Assembly (NCBI RefSeq): GCF_001666835.1
Contig: NZ_LZJF01000174.1
Coordinates: 1 to 64,000 of the forward strand
Source of the DNA: Mycobacterium sp. E3251
GTDB lineage: Bacteria; Actinomycetota; Actinomycetes; Mycobacteriales; Mycobacteriaceae
Reading direction: 5' to 3'
Length of the DNA stretch: 64,000 nucleotides
Position numbers and translations under genes: made by a program. The notes below the pieces were generated by a model. That model had not been told where the DNA came from, searched no databases, and worked only from the letters and a program-made list of their open reading frames with translations. Shown here in pieces: positions 52,340-61,733 of the stretch; positions within the stretch are counted from its first letter, which is position 1; every line of letters starts with the position of its first letter.

Positions 52340-53317
52340 ATGGTGGTGGCAGTGACCACGTCCCGCGCCGATCTGGTGTGTGAGGGCGGAGGCGTGCGGG
52401 GGATCGGGCTGGTCGGTGCGGTCGACGCGCTGTCCGGCGCCGGTTACCGGTTTCCCCGCGTCGCGGGTAGCAGCGCGGGCGCGGTCGTCGCGTCGCTGGT
52501 CGCGGCGCTACAGGTCGCGGGCGAACCGCTGAGCCGGCTCGCGGAAGTCATGCGATCCATCGACTACCGGAAGTTCCTGGATCGCAACCTGATCGGGCGT
52601 GTGCCGCTGATCGGTGGGGCGCTGTCGCTGTTGGTGTCGGACGGTGTGTATCGCGGGGCCTACCTGGAACGACTGCTCGCCGGTCTGCTCGGCGACTTGG
52701 GTGTGCGGACGTTCGGTGACCTGCGCACGGGCGAGGAGCCGGACCAGTTCGCGTGGTCGCTCGTGGTGACGGCCAGTGACCTGTCCCGGCGCCGGCTTGT
52801 GCGCATCCCGTGGGACCTCGCTTCCTATGGCATCGACCCCGACGACTTCTCGGTCGCCCGCGCCGTGCACGCCTCGTCGGCGATTCCGTATGTATTCGAA
52901 CCGGTCCGGGTCAACGGCGCCACCTGGGTCGACGGCGGCTTGCTCTCCGATTTTCCGGTGGAGCTGTTCGACCGGCCCGATGCTGAGCCGCGATGGCCGA
53001 CATTCGGAATCCGGCTTTCCGCGCGTCCCGGCATCCCGCCCACCCATCCGGTGCACGGACCAGTTTCGTTGGGAATCGCGGCGATAGAGACGCTGGTGAG
53101 CAATCAGGACAACGCCTACATCGACGATCCGTGCACCGTCCGGCGCACCATCTTCGTCCCGGCCGAAGGGGTCAGTCCGATCGACTTCAACATCACCCCC
53201 GAGCAACGCGACGGCCTGTATCAACGAGGATTGCAGGCAGGCCAACAGTTCCTGCGCACCTGGAATTACCCGGACTACCTGGCGGCGTGCGGCGGACCCG
53301 CGAAAGAAGCTGAGTAA
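52340..53317 (+). CDS. Patatin-like phospholipase family protein, Rv2037c-like
   Basis: A 325-residue patatin. The oxyanion-hole glycine motif EGGGVRGIGLVGAV (residues 14-27), the nucleophile GSSAGA and the Asp of the dyad in VDGGLLSD are intact, so acyl hydrolase activity is likely. No membrane anchor is evident. It ends the transporter operon (12 bases after the ATPase), the position of Rv2037c. Its link to sugar import is unclear; it might act on the lipid part of a glycolipid. Confidence 0.9.
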   Translation: MVVAVTTSRADLVCEGGGVRGIGLVGAVDALSGAGYRFPRVAGSSAGAVVASLVAALQVAGEPLSRLAEVMRSIDYRKFLDRNLIGRVPLIGGALSLLVSDGVYRGAYLERLLAGLLGDLGVRTFGDLRTGEEPDQFAWSLVVTASDLSRRRLVRIPWDLASYGIDPDDFSVARAVHASSAIPYVFEPVRVNGATWVDGGLLSDFPVELFDRPDAEPRWPTFGIRLSARPGIPPTHPVHGPVSLGIAAIETLVSNQDNAYIDDPCTVRRTIFVPAEGVSPIDFNITPEQRDGLYQRGLQAGQQFLRTWNYPDYLAACGGPAKEAE

Positions 53318-53339
53318 GAGTCAGATCCCGCTTCGAGGC

Positions 53340-53627
53340 CTATCCGCGTGCGCAGCGGATCTCATCGAGGCGATGTCCCACCCGCTCGACGTCAGCCGGC
53401 AACGGCAACTGGTTGGTGACACGAGTGATTTCCACGCCGATATCAATGGGACTGATCGGCCAGAATTGGCGTCTCATGAGTTTGCTTGCAATGGCGGTTA
53501 TCTCGTCGTCGCAAAGCCGCCGGCGGGCCAGGGCCGCCAGGGGCGCATATCCGGTCGTCGGCATGCCGGCGGGGTAGCCGGCCCGCACGAAAGCCACGAT
53601 GCTCGACACCCAAAGGGCCAGGTCCAT
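53340..53627 (-). CDS. DUF3349 protein
   Basis: A 95-residue protein from ATG 53627 behind GAGGTGGGA; the longer open frame upstream is not family-like. The start MDLALWVSSIVAFVRAGYPAGMPTTGYAPLAAL and the DDEITAIASKL and PISPIDIGVEITRVTNQLPLPADVERV segments match mycobacterial DUF3349 proteins (Rv0543c-like), small helical proteins without known function. It is convergent with the patatin-like gene. Confidence 0.85.
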   Translation of the reverse strand: MDLALWVSSIVAFVRAGYPAGMPTTGYAPLAALARRRLCDDEITAIASKLMRRQFWPISPIDIGVEITRVTNQLPLPADVERVGHRLDEIRCARG

Positions 53628-53845
53628 ATTCCCACCTCGCTCACCGCCGCGGTGTAAAAGAACGGCAGTTCTTACGACTAGCAACGTACCATCGGCAACG
53701 CCATCAGCTGTGTAACGCCACACAGTTAAAACGCATTTTTTACCCGGTGGTGTTGTGCGCCCGGGCGGAGCGATCTTGGCCACGATCCTTCCCGCGCGGG
53801 CGCGCCGTAACGACGTTTGGCCGCAAGGCTTTCTAGGATTGCCGC

Positions 53846-54679
53846 GTGGTTGATCGCTATGGAACCGACGTCCTTGCCGCGGGCCGGCGCAAGCCCCGCT
53901 CGACCGAGCATCCAGCCGAACTGGGCCTCGTGGTCGAGGACGTGCAGACCGGCTACGTCGGTGCGGTGGTAAGGGTCGAGTACGGGCGGGTCGACCTGGA
54001 AGACCGGCGCGGGCACGTGCGCGGCTTCCCCTTGGGCCCTGGCTATTTGCTCGACGGCCGTCCGGTGATCCTCACCGCGCCGCGTCGTTCGGCGCCCGCA
54101 GCCGCCACCAGGACGGCGTCCGGTTCGGTTGCCGTGCCGGGGGCCCGGGCCCGGGTCGCCCGCGCCAGCCGGATCTACGTCGAGGGGCGACACGACGCCG
54201 AACTCATCGCGCAGGTGTGGGGCGAGGACCTGCGGATCGAGGGCGTCGTCGTCGAGCACCTCGGCGGCGTGGACGACCTGGTGGAGATCGTGGCGGAGTT
54301 CGCACCCGGTCCGGGGCGCCGGCTTGGTGTGCTCGTCGATCACCTGGTCACAGGTTCGAAGGAGGCCAGGATCGCCGACGCGGTGCGGCGAGGGCCGGGC
54401 GGCAGCGACACGCTGGTGGTCGGCCATCCCTATGTCGACATCTGGCAGGCCGTGAAACCCCAGCGCCTCGGCCTGGCGGCGTGGCCGGATGTGCCCCGGC
54501 ACATCGAATGGAAGCACGGCGCATGCCGGGCGCTCGGCCTGCCCCACGCCGGCCAGGCGGACATCGCCAGGGCCTGGCGGCACATTCGGTCCCGGGTGCG
54601 CGACTGGAATGACCTCGAACCGGCGCTGATCAGCCGGGTCGAAGAACTCATCGACTTCGTGACGCAGCCGGCCTCGTGA
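53846..54679 (+). CDS. DUF3097 protein
   Basis: A 277-residue conserved actinobacterial protein, GTG start at 53846. The family pattern is visible: RYGTDVLA, VVEDVQTGYVGAVVRVEYG, RIYVEGRHDAELIAQVWGEDLRIEGVVVEHLGGVDDL and VGHPYVDIWQAVKP. The VEGRHDAELI stretch resembles a Toprim-like acid patch, so nucleic-acid chemistry is possible, but no function is established. It is alone between DUF3349 and the iron operon. Confidence 0.88.
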   Translation: MVDRYGTDVLAAGRRKPRSTEHPAELGLVVEDVQTGYVGAVVRVEYGRVDLEDRRGHVRGFPLGPGYLLDGRPVILTAPRRSAPAAATRTASGSVAVPGARARVARASRIYVEGRHDAELIAQVWGEDLRIEGVVVEHLGGVDDLVEIVAEFAPGPGRRLGVLVDHLVTGSKEARIADAVRRGPGGSDTLVVGHPYVDIWQAVKPQRLGLAAWPDVPRHIEWKHGACRALGLPHAGQADIARAWRHIRSRVRDWNDLEPALISRVEELIDFVTQPAS

Positions 54680-54689
54680 CGCAGCGGCC

Positions 54690-54708
54690 TTAGGCTAGGC
54701 TAAGCGCG
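54690..54708 (+). promoter_or_regulatory. IdeR (iron) box upstream of efeU
   Basis: TTAGGCTAGGCTAAGCGCG matches the 19-bp IdeR consensus TTAGGTTAGGCTAACCTAA at 14 positions, with the left two thirds almost perfect. It ends 31 bases before the efeU start, where an iron-loaded IdeR would block transcription. Confidence 0.75.
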
Positions 54709-54739
54709 GATCCCGACCCGCGGGACAGAAATCGGGCGT

Positions 54740-56347
54740 ATGCAGGGCGTATTCGGCGTACTAATCGGCACCTTCCTCATCGGCCTCCGCGAAGGCCTCG
54801 AGGCGGCGCTCATCGTGAGCATCGTCGGCGCCTTCCTGAAACGAAACGGCCAGCCGATTCGAGCGATGTTTGTCGGCGTCGCCTCGGCGGTGCTGATCAG
54901 CGTCGCGGTCGGGGTGGGCCTGAATCTGTTCGCGACGAGCCTGCCGCAGACGCAGCAGGAGATGATGGAAACCGTCATCAATGTCATCGCCGTGGTGTTC
55001 GTGACCTCGATGATCATCTGGATGAACGGCAACGCCGCGCAGGTCAAGGGCGAGCTCGAGCGCGATGCCCGACAGGCGATCAACCGTGGCGGTGCGCTCG
55101 CCTTGGCCGCGATGGCCTTCCTCGCCGTACTCAAGGAGGGCTTCGAGACATCGGTGTTCTTGTTGGCGGCCGCCCAGACGTCGCATGGTAGCCGCTGGTT
55201 CGCCGTGCTGGGTGGGGCGCTGGGGATCGCGGCCGCGATCGCGATGGGTGTCGCGCTGTACTTCGGCGGATTGAAACTCAACATCGCCCGGTTCTTCCGG
55301 GTCACCGGGGTGTTCTTGGTGTTGATCGCGGCCGGGCTGGTGCTGGGGGCGCTGCGCACCGCCCACGAGGCCGGCTGGGTGAGCATCGGCCAGCAGCGGG
55401 TGCTCGACCTGTCCGTCTGGCTGCCCAGCAACTCGGTGCTCGGCGCGGTGATCGCCGGGATGTTCGGAATACCTGCCGACCCCCGGCTCATCGAGGTGGT
55501 GGGCTGGCTGCTCTACGCCGTACCCGTGCTGGTCATCTTCCTGTGGCCCGCTCACCTTGCCGCCGCCCCGCGCGCCCGGGGGCGCCTGTTGGCGGCCGCC
55601 TCGATGCTGCTGCTCCTCAGCGCCGCCGGATTGGTGGCGCTGGCGCCGGCCGGTGGCTCGTCCGGCGATGCACGGACCCGCACCGTCACCGACCGCTCCG
55701 GCCATACCGCCACGGTGTCGATGGTGGACGGGCCGCATGGACGCGAGCTGGCCGTCGGCCCGCAGGGCGCCTCGACCGTCCGCAACATCCGGCTCGTCCC
55801 GGCGGAGGACAAAATCGTGGACGGCCTGCCGGTGCAGGTATGGCAAGCTTCCGAGGCTGCCGGGGCCGACGGCGGGTCGGAAGTCACCCTGGATCAGTTG
55901 CTGCGCATGACCGGGGGCCGGCTGCCGGTCGGTCTCGCGGTTGGGCGCACTCCGGGGCCGTTCCAGGGCCAATGGTCAACGACCACGGTGTATACCGTCC
56001 TCGCGCAAGGCGATTCCGTGCTGAATGCGCAGGCAACGAGCAACCGCACGGCGGTTTTGACCGGCGGTGGTCTGACCGGGGCCAAGACCGTCAGTCTTGG
56101 CGGGCTGGCCACGGACTGGTCCACGTCCGGCACCGAAGACCGGTCGGCCGCCGCGCAAATCGCGGCAAGTCATCTCAACCGTGCGGAAGCGCAGCTGTGG
56201 AAGGTATGGCTTCCGCTGACACTGGGTGGTTTTGCTCTGGCCTGCCTTATTGGCGCCGTAGCCGCCGCGCGGCGCGGCGCGCCGACCGAACAGGAAAGGA
56301 AGACGGTTGACACCGAATCGAACCGCCCGAAGGTACGCGTCCTTTGA
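54740..56347 (+). CDS. efeU: Iron permease EfeU (FTR1 family) with a C-terminal extra domain
   Basis: The membrane permease of the EfeUOB iron system. The first iron motif is REGLE (17-21); the second is KEGFE (132-136), with Lys for Arg. Seven hydrophobic segments lie in the first 290 residues. The protein has 535 residues, about twice the usual FTR1 length: residues about 310-500 form an extra domain outside the membrane (DRSGHTATVSMVDG, WQASEAAGADGGSEVTLDQLL), followed by a last membrane helix. Start ATG 54740 lies behind the IdeR-like box. The end overlaps efeO by 41 bases. Confidence 0.92.
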   Translation: MQGVFGVLIGTFLIGLREGLEAALIVSIVGAFLKRNGQPIRAMFVGVASAVLISVAVGVGLNLFATSLPQTQQEMMETVINVIAVVFVTSMIIWMNGNAAQVKGELERDARQAINRGGALALAAMAFLAVLKEGFETSVFLLAAAQTSHGSRWFAVLGGALGIAAAIAMGVALYFGGLKLNIARFFRVTGVFLVLIAAGLVLGALRTAHEAGWVSIGQQRVLDLSVWLPSNSVLGAVIAGMFGIPADPRLIEVVGWLLYAVPVLVIFLWPAHLAAAPRARGRLLAAASMLLLLSAAGLVALAPAGGSSGDARTRTVTDRSGHTATVSMVDGPHGRELAVGPQGASTVRNIRLVPAEDKIVDGLPVQVWQASEAAGADGGSEVTLDQLLRMTGGRLPVGLAVGRTPGPFQGQWSTTTVYTVLAQGDSVLNAQATSNRTAVLTGGGLTGAKTVSLGGLATDWSTSGTEDRSAAAQIAASHLNRAEAQLWKVWLPLTLGGFALACLIGAVAAARRGAPTEQERKTVDTESNRPKVRVL

Positions 56348-57560
56348 GATATGGCCGTTCGCAACGGCTTTGGCTGCGGTTGCGGTGTTCTCCACGACCG
56401 CATGCGGTCACTCGGATGGCGACTCGGGCCACGCCGAAGCGGGAAGGCCCGGCGCCCCGAACGCGGTGAAGGTCACCATGGCCAACAACGCGGGCAAAGA
56501 CGGCTGCGCCCTGGACAACACCAGCGTGCCCGCCGGGCCGGTGACCTTCACGGTGGCCAACACGAATGCGCCCGGAATCAGCGAAGTCGAATTGCTCAGG
56601 GACCAGCGGATCGTCGGCGAGAAGGAAAACCTCGCGCCCGGCCTGGATCCGGTCTCGTTCACCGTCACCCTGGACGGCGGCGCTTATCAGCTCTACTGTC
56701 CGGGCGCGAGCACCGAATACCAAACCCTCACGGTCACGGGCAAAGCGCCGGCGGCGCCGACGGGCACCGTGGCCGGCATCCTCAGCCAGGGCACCAAGGA
56801 CTATGCGGGATACATCGTCAGCCAGATCGGTCAACTCAACGATGCCGTGAAGGCACTCGACGCCGCCGTGCAGTCGGGCAACGTCGACGCCGCGAAGAGC
56901 GCCTACGCCAAAGCCCGGCTGTTCTGGGAGCGTTCGGAGTCCACCGTGGAGGGCTTCGTGTTGCCGGGCTTCGCGGTCGGCGACAATGCAGGCAACCTGG
57001 ACTACCTCATCGATATGCGCGAGTCCACGCCGGTCGACGCCAAGGTCGGCTGGAAGGGCTTCCACGCCATCGAGCGCGACTTGTGGCAGGGTGGCGGGAT
57101 CACCCCCGCGACCAAGGCGGTCAGCAGCGAATTGGTCGGCAACGTCGGCAAATTGACGGGCATCGTCGCCAACCTGCAGTACAAGCCCGAGGACCTGGCC
57201 AACGGGGCCAGCGACCTGATCGAAGAGATCCAGAACACCAAGATCACCGGCGAAGAGGAGGCCTTCAGCCACATCGATCTGGTCGACTTCTCGGGCAACG
57301 TGGAAGGCGCTCAGCAGGCGTACGCGTCGCTGCGGCCGGGCCTGGAGAAGATCGACGCAAATCTGGTGAACCAGATCGATCAGCAATTCCACACGGTGCT
57401 GGCCACTTTGGACGGATACCGTGACCCGTCCGCTCTCGGCGGCTTCCGGACTTACACCACTGCGCTGAAGGCCAGCGACGCGTCAAAACTCACCGCGGTC
57501 ATCCAGCCGCTGCACCAGAGCCTGTCGACGGTCGCCCAAAAAGTCGTCTCGGCGGGCTGA
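56307..57560 (+). CDS. efeO: Iron-binding lipoprotein EfeO (cupredoxin + M75 domain)
   Basis: The periplasmic component of EfeUOB. A TTG start at 56307 follows AGGAAAGGA. The signal peptide ends at a lipobox (FSTTAC), so it is lipid-anchored. A cupredoxin-like domain (VKVTMANNAGKDGCALDNTSVPAG, SEVELL, GAYQLYCPG) is followed by the M75 imelysin-like domain with HAIE (in WKGFHAIERDLW), the metal-site signature. It passes iron to EfeU. The TTG start and 41-base overlap with efeU suggest coupled translation. Confidence 0.9.
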   Translation: MTPNRTARRYASFEIWPFATALAAVAVFSTTACGHSDGDSGHAEAGRPGAPNAVKVTMANNAGKDGCALDNTSVPAGPVTFTVANTNAPGISEVELLRDQRIVGEKENLAPGLDPVSFTVTLDGGAYQLYCPGASTEYQTLTVTGKAPAAPTGTVAGILSQGTKDYAGYIVSQIGQLNDAVKALDAAVQSGNVDAAKSAYAKARLFWERSESTVEGFVLPGFAVGDNAGNLDYLIDMRESTPVDAKVGWKGFHAIERDLWQGGGITPATKAVSSELVGNVGKLTGIVANLQYKPEDLANGASDLIEEIQNTKITGEEEAFSHIDLVDFSGNVEGAQQAYASLRPGLEKIDANLVNQIDQQFHTVLATLDGYRDPSALGGFRTYTTALKASDASKLTAVIQPLHQSLSTVAQKVVSAG

Positions 57561-57564
57561 CCCG

Positions 57565-58851
57565 GTGACCGACGACACGACCGAACTCGACGAAGCCGCA
57601 GCGGTTTCACGCCGCCGGATGCTTGGCGGTGCCATGCTGGCCGGGCTCACCGGCACCGCCGTCGGCGCCACCGGTGGAGGCTTCGCGGGTTACGCGCTGG
57701 CGGCCGAACGCAACGGCGACGACGACAACGACAACGTCGACCTGCGGCGTAGCTATCCGTTCTACGGCCAGCTGCATCAAGGTGGAATCGCCACGCCGCC
57801 ACAGCGTTACGCCATGTTCATGTCCTTCTCGCTGGCCGCCGGCGCAGGCCGCACCGAGCTGCAGACCCTGCTGGCGCGTTGGTCCGCGGCGGCCGCGATC
57901 CTGCAGCAGGGAAAGCCCGTCGGCACCGTGCAGCCCCAGGTCGAGGTGCAGCCGCCCGTTGATACCGGGGAGGCCTATGGACTGAGCCCGGCTAGTCTCA
58001 CCGTCACCGTAGGGTTGGGACCGTCGCTGTTCGGCGATCGCTTCGGGCTGGCCCCACGGCGCCCCGCCCTGTTCATCGATCTGCCGCCGCTCAACGGGGA
58101 CAACCTGGACCCCCGCCTGCGCGGGGGTGATCTGTCAGTGCAAGCCTGCGCCGACGACCCCCAGGTCTGCTACCACGCCGTGCGAAACCTGGCCCGCCTG
58201 GGCCGCAACATCGTCTCGCCGTCCTGGGCGGTGCTGGGATTCGGACGCGCATCGGCCGGCCCCGGCCAGCACACGCCGCGAAACCTCCTGGGCTTCAAGG
58301 ACGGAACGCGCAACATCGCCACGGACGCGGAGTACGACCGGTTCGTCTGGGTCGAGGACAGCGACCAGCCGTGGATGAACGGCGGGACCTATCAAGTCGT
58401 GCGCAAGGTCCGGATGCTGCTCGAGACATGGGACGTCGACCGCATCGGGAATCAGCAGCGGATCTTCGGCCGCACCAAGGAGGAGGGTGCACCGCTGAGC
58501 GGCAAGGGCGAATTCGATACCCCCGACTTCACCGCCAAGGGCCCCGACGGCAACCCGCTGATCGACCCGATGTCTCACGTCGGCCTGGCCGCCCGGGAGA
58601 ACAATGACGGCATCATGATCCGGCGCCGGTCCTACAACTACACCGACGGTCTCGACGCCAACGGCCAACTCAACGCCGGCCTGCTGTTCATCTCGTACCA
58701 AAAAGATCCGCAAGATTTTATTCGCCTGCAGAATCGGCTGGGCGCACACGACCTGCTCAACGAATACATCCGCCACATCGGTTCAGCAATCTTCGCGGTG
58801 CCGCCCGCGCCCGCCGAAGGCCACTACATCGGGCAAAGCCTTTTCAGCTAA
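57565..58851 (+). CDS. efeB: Dye-decolourising peroxidase EfeB (Tat-exported)
   Basis: A haem peroxidase of the DyP family, 428 residues, GTG start four bases after efeO. The signal has twin arginines (SRRRML, residues 15-20) and a hydrophobic run, so folded haem protein is exported by Tat. The DyP signature GFKDGT lies at 243-248 (Asp246 catalytic), and the proximal His region is MSHVGLAARENN. In EfeUOB systems it oxidises Fe(II) or acts on haem. It completes the operon. Confidence 0.93.
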   Translation: MTDDTTELDEAAAVSRRRMLGGAMLAGLTGTAVGATGGGFAGYALAAERNGDDDNDNVDLRRSYPFYGQLHQGGIATPPQRYAMFMSFSLAAGAGRTELQTLLARWSAAAAILQQGKPVGTVQPQVEVQPPVDTGEAYGLSPASLTVTVGLGPSLFGDRFGLAPRRPALFIDLPPLNGDNLDPRLRGGDLSVQACADDPQVCYHAVRNLARLGRNIVSPSWAVLGFGRASAGPGQHTPRNLLGFKDGTRNIATDAEYDRFVWVEDSDQPWMNGGTYQVVRKVRMLLETWDVDRIGNQQRIFGRTKEEGAPLSGKGEFDTPDFTAKGPDGNPLIDPMSHVGLAARENNDGIMIRRRSYNYTDGLDANGQLNAGLLFISYQKDPQDFIRLQNRLGAHDLLNEYIRHIGSAIFAVPPAPAEGHYIGQSLFS

Positions 58852-59014
58852 GCAAATCTCCCCGAGCGCCGTCCGGCGTTGGACCGTGCCGCGTTTCGGC
58901 TGTGTGATGTTTCGTGTCGCCGGCGTAAATCAATCAAGCCCGCCGTCACGCAGCGGCCGTCGCAGAGCACTAATTCCGTGAAGCCGCAAAATCAGCGAAA
59001 ACGGAGGAAGTCAT

Positions 59015-59539
59015 ATGACCGACGCGCTCGTCATCGACGCCGAAGGCCTCGACAAGCTGTCGTGTAACGCCAGGGCCAACCCGGAAACCGGCAGGAAGAC
59101 TCTGAAAGCCAAGACGGTGTGCGAGGCCGGGTTCCGCAACATGACCTACGTGCGCGATCTGGCGCCGATGCTGGTGGGCGAACCGCCCGCGCTGCTCGGC
59201 GACGACTCCGCGCCCAACCCCTCCGAGACCGCGCTGGCGGCGCTCGGTTCGTGCGTGTCGGTGGGCTTGCTGGCCAACGCGACGCACCGCGGGGTGACAC
59301 TTACCAAGATCGAGGTCGAGATGGAGGGCGACATCGACATCTCCGCGGTGTGGGGAGTGGGTGACACGCCCGAGGGAAAACGGCTGGGCTTCAGCGCGGT
59401 CCGGTGCAAGGTGACGCTGGCCGGAGACGCCGACGACGCGACTCTGAGGGAGATCCACGACAACGCGATCGCCTGGTCGCCCGTGGTGAACACGTTCCGC
59501 AACCCGGTGAGCGTCGACTCGACTCTGTCCACCGAATAG
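59015..59539 (+). CDS. OsmC family protein
   Basis: A 174-residue OsmC/Ohr-fold protein. The peroxidatic Cys expected in this fold is in LAALGSCVSVGLLANA; a second Cys (VRCKV) is placed near the usual resolving position. OsmC proteins reduce organic hydroperoxides using thiol donors; some relatives only bind ligands. ATG 59015 follows GGAGGA. It starts a likely six-gene unit: the cyanase gene follows after 22 bases. Confidence 0.86.
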   Translation: MTDALVIDAEGLDKLSCNARANPETGRKTLKAKTVCEAGFRNMTYVRDLAPMLVGEPPALLGDDSAPNPSETALAALGSCVSVGLLANATHRGVTLTKIEVEMEGDIDISAVWGVGDTPEGKRLGFSAVRCKVTLAGDADDATLREIHDNAIAWSPVVNTFRNPVSVDSTLSTE

Positions 59540-59561
59540 GCATCGGGACGGGAAGCATTCG

Positions 59562-60038
59562 GTGGCAACAACATTGACCAAGACCGATCTTGGCGAGCTG
59601 ATCAGGTTGGCCCGCGTCAAGCGGGGATTGAGCTGGGCGGAGATCGCCGAATCGATCGGCAAGGACCCGGTGTGGACCGTCGCCGCGCTACTCGGGCAGC
59701 ATCCGCTCGCGGCCGGGGATGCGGCAACGGTCGCATCGCTTCTCGACCTCGACGACGAGGCGGCAGCGGTCCTGCAAACGGTGCCGTACCGGGGTTCGGA
59801 TGCGGCCACGGCGACGGATCCGACGATCTACCGGTTCCATGAGACGCTGGCCGTCTACGGTCCGGCGATCAAGGAACTCATCCATGAAGAATTCGGTGAC
59901 GGCATCATGAGCGCGATCAACTTTCAGATGAGCGTGCAACGGCGGCCGCACCCCGAAGGCGACAGGGTGGTCGTCACTTTCGACGGCAAGTTCCTCGACT
60001 ACGCGTGGACACACTCGGCCCAGGAGGTATCGCGATGA
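59562..60038 (+). CDS. cynS: Cyanase (cyanate hydratase)
   Basis: Converts cyanate and bicarbonate to carbamate, which breaks down to ammonia and CO2. The 158-residue sequence has the normal two-domain layout (helical N-terminal domain SWAEIAESIGKDPVWTVAALLGQ and the decamer-forming C-terminal domain). Catalytic Arg91, Glu94 and Ser117 keep the family spacing (R-x2-E and 23 residues to Ser; E. coli 96/99/122). GTG start at 59562. No carbonic anhydrase or CynX is nearby; the FNT-type channel further down may import the substrate. The stop overlaps the next start (ATGA). Confidence 0.96.
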   Translation: MATTLTKTDLGELIRLARVKRGLSWAEIAESIGKDPVWTVAALLGQHPLAAGDAATVASLLDLDDEAAAVLQTVPYRGSDAATATDPTIYRFHETLAVYGPAIKELIHEEFGDGIMSAINFQMSVQRRPHPEGDRVVVTFDGKFLDYAWTHSAQEVSR

Positions 60039-61102
60039 CGGCGACGATGAATTCGGCTGCCAGCCGGTTGAGTATCGAACTGTTGGAAGACATCCGGGCC
60101 CATGCCGGGGCGCTGGACCGCGGCGAGCATCCATCGCGTCGCAGTTTCACCGCACTGGGTGCCGCCGGTCTGCTCGGGCTCGGGGCACCCGCCAACGCCG
60201 ACGGCAGGCTCCCCGAGATGGCAGAAGCGATCCGGTTGATCTCCGGAGAATGCATGAGCACCGGGTTCTCGTTGTGGGCCCATCGCATGGCTGTGGAGTA
60301 TTTGCTCACGGCGGCAACGCCTTACGGTACGGCGGCGGCCCAGTCGCTTTATGCCGGGACCACGCTGGGGGTGACCGGCATGGCCTCGGCATTCAAGGAG
60401 GCGGCCGGCTGCGGAAGCCTGGAGTTGACGGCCACACCGGTCGAGGGGGGCTACCAGGTGTCCGGACCGATCAGGTGGGCCAGCAACCTCTACCCCGACT
60501 CGACCATGGTGACCGCGGTGCGTACCGACGCCGGGGAGCGGCTGATCGTGGCCTTGCCGCTGAACACCCCGGGCGTTGTGCTGGGCGATCACTTCGACCT
60601 GCTGGCAATGGGTAGCACCGCCTCGTCGTACCTGAACCTGACGGGCGCCTACGTCCCCGCGGAGCAGGTGTTGTCGCGTGACTTCGACGACTTCCTGCAG
60701 GCGGTCCGCCCGCCTTTCCTCGTCTTGCAGTCGGCGATGTGCCTGGGACTTACCGCGACTACCGTGAGTCAGGCCAAAATCGGTCTCGGCGGGGTGAACT
60801 CGGTGTTCAGCGCTCAAGTCGAGCACGTGGCGGAAAAGCTCGCCAGTGCGGAAGCGACGCTGGCGGAACTTGCGACGGCGGTGGGCGGTGACGAGTCGCC
60901 CACCAAGAGGGAGCTGTTGTCGCTGCGGCTCGCTGCGGCCCAACTGTCCAGCGCCGGTGCGGATCTCGAAATCCGCACCGCTGGCGGCAAGGGTTACGCG
61001 AGCAGGACATCGGCCAGCCGTCGCTACCGCGAGGCGGCGTTCATCCCGGTCCAATCGCCGTCCGAAGGGCAGCTCCGCTGGGAATTGGCCGCATGCGCTT
61101 GA
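60035..61102 (+). CDS. Acyl-CoA dehydrogenase-like flavoprotein
   Basis: A 355-residue protein of the acyl-CoA dehydrogenase superfamily. The middle domain GVTGMASAFKEAAGCGSLELTATPVEGGYQVSGPIRWASN and the C-terminal helices are clear, but it is shorter than classical members and the usual base Glu is not obvious. The closest kind may be the flavin-dependent monooxygenases of the DszC/HpaB-like group, so the reaction is uncertain. ATG 60035 overlaps the cyanase stop, suggesting a linked function; substrate unknown. Confidence 0.82.
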   Translation: MTATMNSAASRLSIELLEDIRAHAGALDRGEHPSRRSFTALGAAGLLGLGAPANADGRLPEMAEAIRLISGECMSTGFSLWAHRMAVEYLLTAATPYGTAAAQSLYAGTTLGVTGMASAFKEAAGCGSLELTATPVEGGYQVSGPIRWASNLYPDSTMVTAVRTDAGERLIVALPLNTPGVVLGDHFDLLAMGSTASSYLNLTGAYVPAEQVLSRDFDDFLQAVRPPFLVLQSAMCLGLTATTVSQAKIGLGGVNSVFSAQVEHVAEKLASAEATLAELATAVGGDESPTKRELLSLRLAAAQLSSAGADLEIRTAGGKGYASRTSASRRYREAAFIPVQSPSEGQLRWELAACA

Positions 61103-61112
61103 GTTCGAGACG

Positions 61113-61733
61113 ATGGTGACCCCGGTGGCGGTGCCGCCGGGCGGCACCGAATCGCAACGCGTGGTCGGCGGTATTCCGCTGGCGAATCTGGTGCGCGACT
61201 TTCATCGGCCGATGGTCAATTTCGCCCGCACCATGGTGGATTCGGCGACGGTGGCCGAAGAGGCCGTGCAAGAGGCGTGGGTCCAGGTCCTGCAGTCCGC
61301 GGATTCGTTCGAGGGACGTTCCTCGGTCGGCACCTGGCTGTTCGGGATCGTGAAGAACACCGCGTCGCGGCACCGGCGCCGCGAATCCCGCATCCGCGAC
61401 CACGAGGTGCTGTCCGCGGATGACGTCGACCCGCTGGTGAGCCGCATGCATCCGGCCGGCCATCCCGATGCGGGGCACTGGAGTATCCCGCCGTCGCAGC
61501 GCTTCCTGCCGGAGGACCACACCGTCGAGAACGAGCTCATCGGGTATGTCCGTGCGGCGTTGGACGCGCTGCCCGAGCGGCAACGGCAGCTGGTCATCCT
61601 GCGCGACATCGTCGGTACGACGGCCGAAGAGGCGGCCGAAATCCTCGAACTGACCGCCGAGGGGCAGCGCGCGCTGCTCTACCGCGCCCGGGGAAATCTT
61701 CGCAACGAATTGGAAAAGCGGTATCGCCGATGA
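61113..61733 (+). CDS. ECF RNA polymerase sigma factor
   Basis: A 206-residue group-4 sigma factor. Region 2 is FHRPMVNFARTMVDSATVAEEAVQEAWVQVLQSADSFEGRSSVGTWLFGIVKNTASRHRRRE; region 4 is LDALPERQRQLVILRDIVGTTAEEAAEILELTAEGQRALLYRARGNLR. A central insertion between them (SRMHPAGHPDAGHWSIPPSQ) is long. It is followed by an overlapping zinc anti-sigma gene, so it is probably autoregulated and redox- or metal-responsive. It starts ten bases after the previous gene; likely target is this operon. Confidence 0.92.
   Translation: MVTPVAVPPGGTESQRVVGGIPLANLVRDFHRPMVNFARTMVDSATVAEEAVQEAWVQVLQSADSFEGRSSVGTWLFGIVKNTASRHRRRESRIRDHEVLSADDVDPLVSRMHPAGHPDAGHWSIPPSQRFLPEDHTVENELIGYVRAALDALPERQRQLVILRDIVGTTAEEAAEILELTAEGQRALLYRARGNLRNELEKRYRR

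Noticed and set aside
58867..58878. Small hairpin CGCCG-TC-CGGCG after efeB as terminator
   Set aside because: Five-base stem with 2-base loop is too weak and common in GC-rich DNA.
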